Positions 6,176-7,370 of a stretch of DNA of 7,370 bases are shown here, piece by piece. The stretch comes from CAYVUV01 sp964455095 (lineage in GTDB: Bacteria > Desulfobacterota > Binatia > HRBIN30 > CADEER01): the NCBI GenBank assembly GCA_964455095.1, contig CAYVUV010000208.1, positions 1-7,370 of the forward strand. The letters run 5' to 3'. The first letter of the stretch is position 1. Every line of letters begins with the position of its first letter. The notes beneath the pieces were generated by a model. That model was not told the DNA's origin and ran no database searches. It saw only the letters and a program-made list of their open reading frames with translations. The position numbers and the translations under genes were made by a program.

Positions 6176-7370
6176 ATGACCAACTCCAGGAGAACGACCC
6201 GTTCGGCCCGCCTGCTGCTCCTGTGCGGTTTGTCGACTCTTCTCATTGCCGCTCGCGCCACCGCCATTACGATCGACGATTATTCGGCGACGACCTTTGC
6301 CTCAGGTGTCACGCGGACGACCGTCGGAAGCACCATGGTGACCGAGGCGGTCGGGGGGGTGATCGGCGGGACCCGTAAAACGACCATCGTCGCCACGACC
6401 ATCGGTGCCGGCGGCTTCGTCAAGGTTCAGGTCGTCCCTAGCTTCACCTTCATGGATTATTCCTCGAGCTCCACCGGGGAAGGCTACTTCGAGCTCCTGT
6501 ACGACGCCAACGGCCTCGGTCTCATGCAGGATTTGACGTCGCTGAGCGGAATCATCGTGCGCTTTCTCGCCGTCGATGGCGCCGCGGCGACTGCGCCCGG
6601 CACCGTTCTCAAATTGGAGCTCAAGGATAGTGCCGCGCATGTGGGCACCATTACCAAGTTCATCACCACGTCCGGCGCGCAGGATGTGAATCTGCCCCTC
6701 ACGGATCCCGCCTTTGCCGGGGTCAACCTGGCGAATGTCTTCAGCGTCAAATTCGTGATCGATCCGCCGATCATGGCGTCCGATCTGCGTTTTGACGTGG
6801 TCGAGACGGTCTTCCCCCCGACTCCGACGCCGACCTTCACCGGAACGGCCACCCCTACATTCACGCGCACCCCCACCTTCACGCCAACGCGCACGCCGAC
6901 CATCACCCCAACGAGCACGCCGACGCGCACGCCGACCAATTCGCCGACAAACACCCCGACGGACACCCCGACCGCCACGCCGACCTTCGAAGAGACCGGA
7001 GGCCCGGAGGAGCTACCCACCCCGACGCCGACGTCCACAGGAACCAACACCCCGACCGATACCCCGACGGATACCCCGACGAGCACGCCCACTTTGACGC
7101 CGACCAGGACTCCGACGCACACGCCGACCAATACGTCGACGAACACCCCGACCAGCACGCCCACGGTGACACCGACCAGCACTCCAACGAGCACTCCGAC
7201 CAACACACCCACGGTGACGCCGACCAGCACGCCGACGCGCACCCCGACCAGCACGCCGACGTCGACGCTGACGAACACCCCAACCAACACGGCGACGCCG
7301 ACCAATACGTCGACGAACACGCCGACCAACACGCCCACGAGCACGCCGACCCACACCCCGACGGCCACCG
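6176..7370 (+). CDS. Exported protein with beta-rich domain and Thr-Pro-rich stalk (3' end beyond window)
   Basis: ATG 6176-6178 follows a purine-rich GAGGA/GAGGAA region (6161-6172). The frame is open for 398 codons to the right edge with no stop. Residues 1-30 are a clear Sec signal peptide: basic start (NSRRTTRSAR), hydrophobic core (LLLLCGLSTLLIA), and likely cleavage after ARA or ATA (28-30). Residues ~31-212 are rich in Thr, Val, Gly and alternating hydrophobics, predicted as beta-sandwich. ITIDDYSATT near the start and GGVIGGTRKTTI (60-71) resemble secreted domains that begin 'IDDF' and carry a GG-R motif, but I cannot name the family. From residue ~214 the chain becomes x-T-P-T repeats, broken once by an acidic segment (271-281). 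Such stalks are extended, possibly O-glycosylated, spacers between an exported domain and a further domain or anchor. It has its own leader and is probably not part of the preceding operon. Confidence 0.85.
   Translation, partial: MTNSRRTTRSARLLLLCGLSTLLIAARATAITIDDYSATTFASGVTRTTVGSTMVTEAVGGVIGGTRKTTIVATTIGAGGFVKVQVVPSFTFMDYSSSSTGEGYFELLYDANGLGLMQDLTSLSGIIVRFLAVDGAAATAPGTVLKLELKDSAAHVGTITKFITTSGAQDVNLPLTDPAFAGVNLANVFSVKFVIDPPIMASDLRFDVVETVFPPTPTPTFTGTATPTFTRTPTFTPTRTPTITPTSTPTRTPTNSPTNTPTDTPTATPTFEETGGPEELPTPTPTSTGTNTPTDTPTDTPTSTPTLTPTRTPTHTPTNTSTNTPTSTPTVTPTSTPTSTPTNTPTVTPTSTPTRTPTSTPTSTLTNTPTNTATPTNTSTNTPTNTPTSTPTHTPTAT
6818..7370 (+). repeat. Degenerate 12-base tandem repeat encoding x-Thr-Pro-Thr
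   Basis: From residue ~215 the coding sequence repeats the unit nnn-ACn-CCn-ACn, coding x-T-P-T where x is mostly Ser, Asn, Arg, Asp, Val or Phe. Copies differ at wobble and x positions, so the array is old or under protein-level selection, not a fresh slippage product. It is interrupted at 6986-7018 by FEETGGPEELP. Some longer blocks are duplicated exactly, for example 7121-7146 and 7295-7320. The array continues past the window edge. Its complement stays open on the minus strand as a Val-Gly-rich frame, which is an artefact of the repeat. Confidence 0.9.

Noticed and set aside
6484..7368. Minus-strand 294-codon frame coding (VG-V/L)n repeats
   Set aside because: It is the mirror of the Thr-Pro repeats; the plus frame has a signal peptide, a ribosome-binding site and a folded domain before the repeats.
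6818..7370. Possible CRISPR array or satellite because of dense repeats
   Set aside because: Units are 12-base, degenerate at wobble positions and kept in frame, with no unique spacers; this is a protein-coding tandem repeat.

Overview
The window is GC-rich, densely coded Gram-negative-type bacterial DNA. Strong G/C bias at third codon positions leaves long spurious open frames on both strands. The mix of a RiPP-like or exopolysaccharide-type accessory cluster with a secreted protein ending in a long Thr-Pro (x-T-P-T) stalk is the kind of content I associate with uncultured Deltaproteobacteria/Binatota-like lineages or Chloroflexi. That placement is an impression, not something the sequence proves.

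Layout: positions 1-2647 hold three genes on the minus strand, in transcription order: a PqqD-like (RRE-type) small protein, an HPr-kinase-like P-loop protein, and a GT-A-type glycosyltransferase-like protein that leaves the window at its left edge. They are tightly packed (gaps of 10 and 29 bases), each with a Shine-Dalgarno-like sequence, so they look like one operon. A 131-base divergent control region (2648-2778) separates them from two plus-strand genes: a half-size ABC exporter with fused membrane and ATPase domains (2779-4638) and a protein of the uncharacterised nucleotidyltransferase family (4673-5848). A 327-base non-coding stretch (5849-6175) follows, with a near-perfect palindrome and possible promoter elements. 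After it begins a separate plus-strand gene (6176 to right edge) for an exported protein with a beta-rich domain and a Thr-Pro-rich stalk.

How the genes may work together: a PqqD/RRE domain usually presents a peptide to modifying enzymes. HPr-kinase-like and nucleotidyltransferase-family proteins both occur in some lasso-peptide clusters and in cassettes near exosortase/polysaccharide loci. An exporter without a C39 peptidase domain would move the product. The five genes together therefore look like a peptide- or glycan-modification and export system. No precursor peptide, lasso cyclase (asparagine-synthetase-like) or leader peptidase is visible here; they may lie left of the window or be absent. 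The most intriguing detail is a distinctive C-terminal tail on the PqqD-like protein, which could be a docking or substrate segment carried on the chaperone itself.
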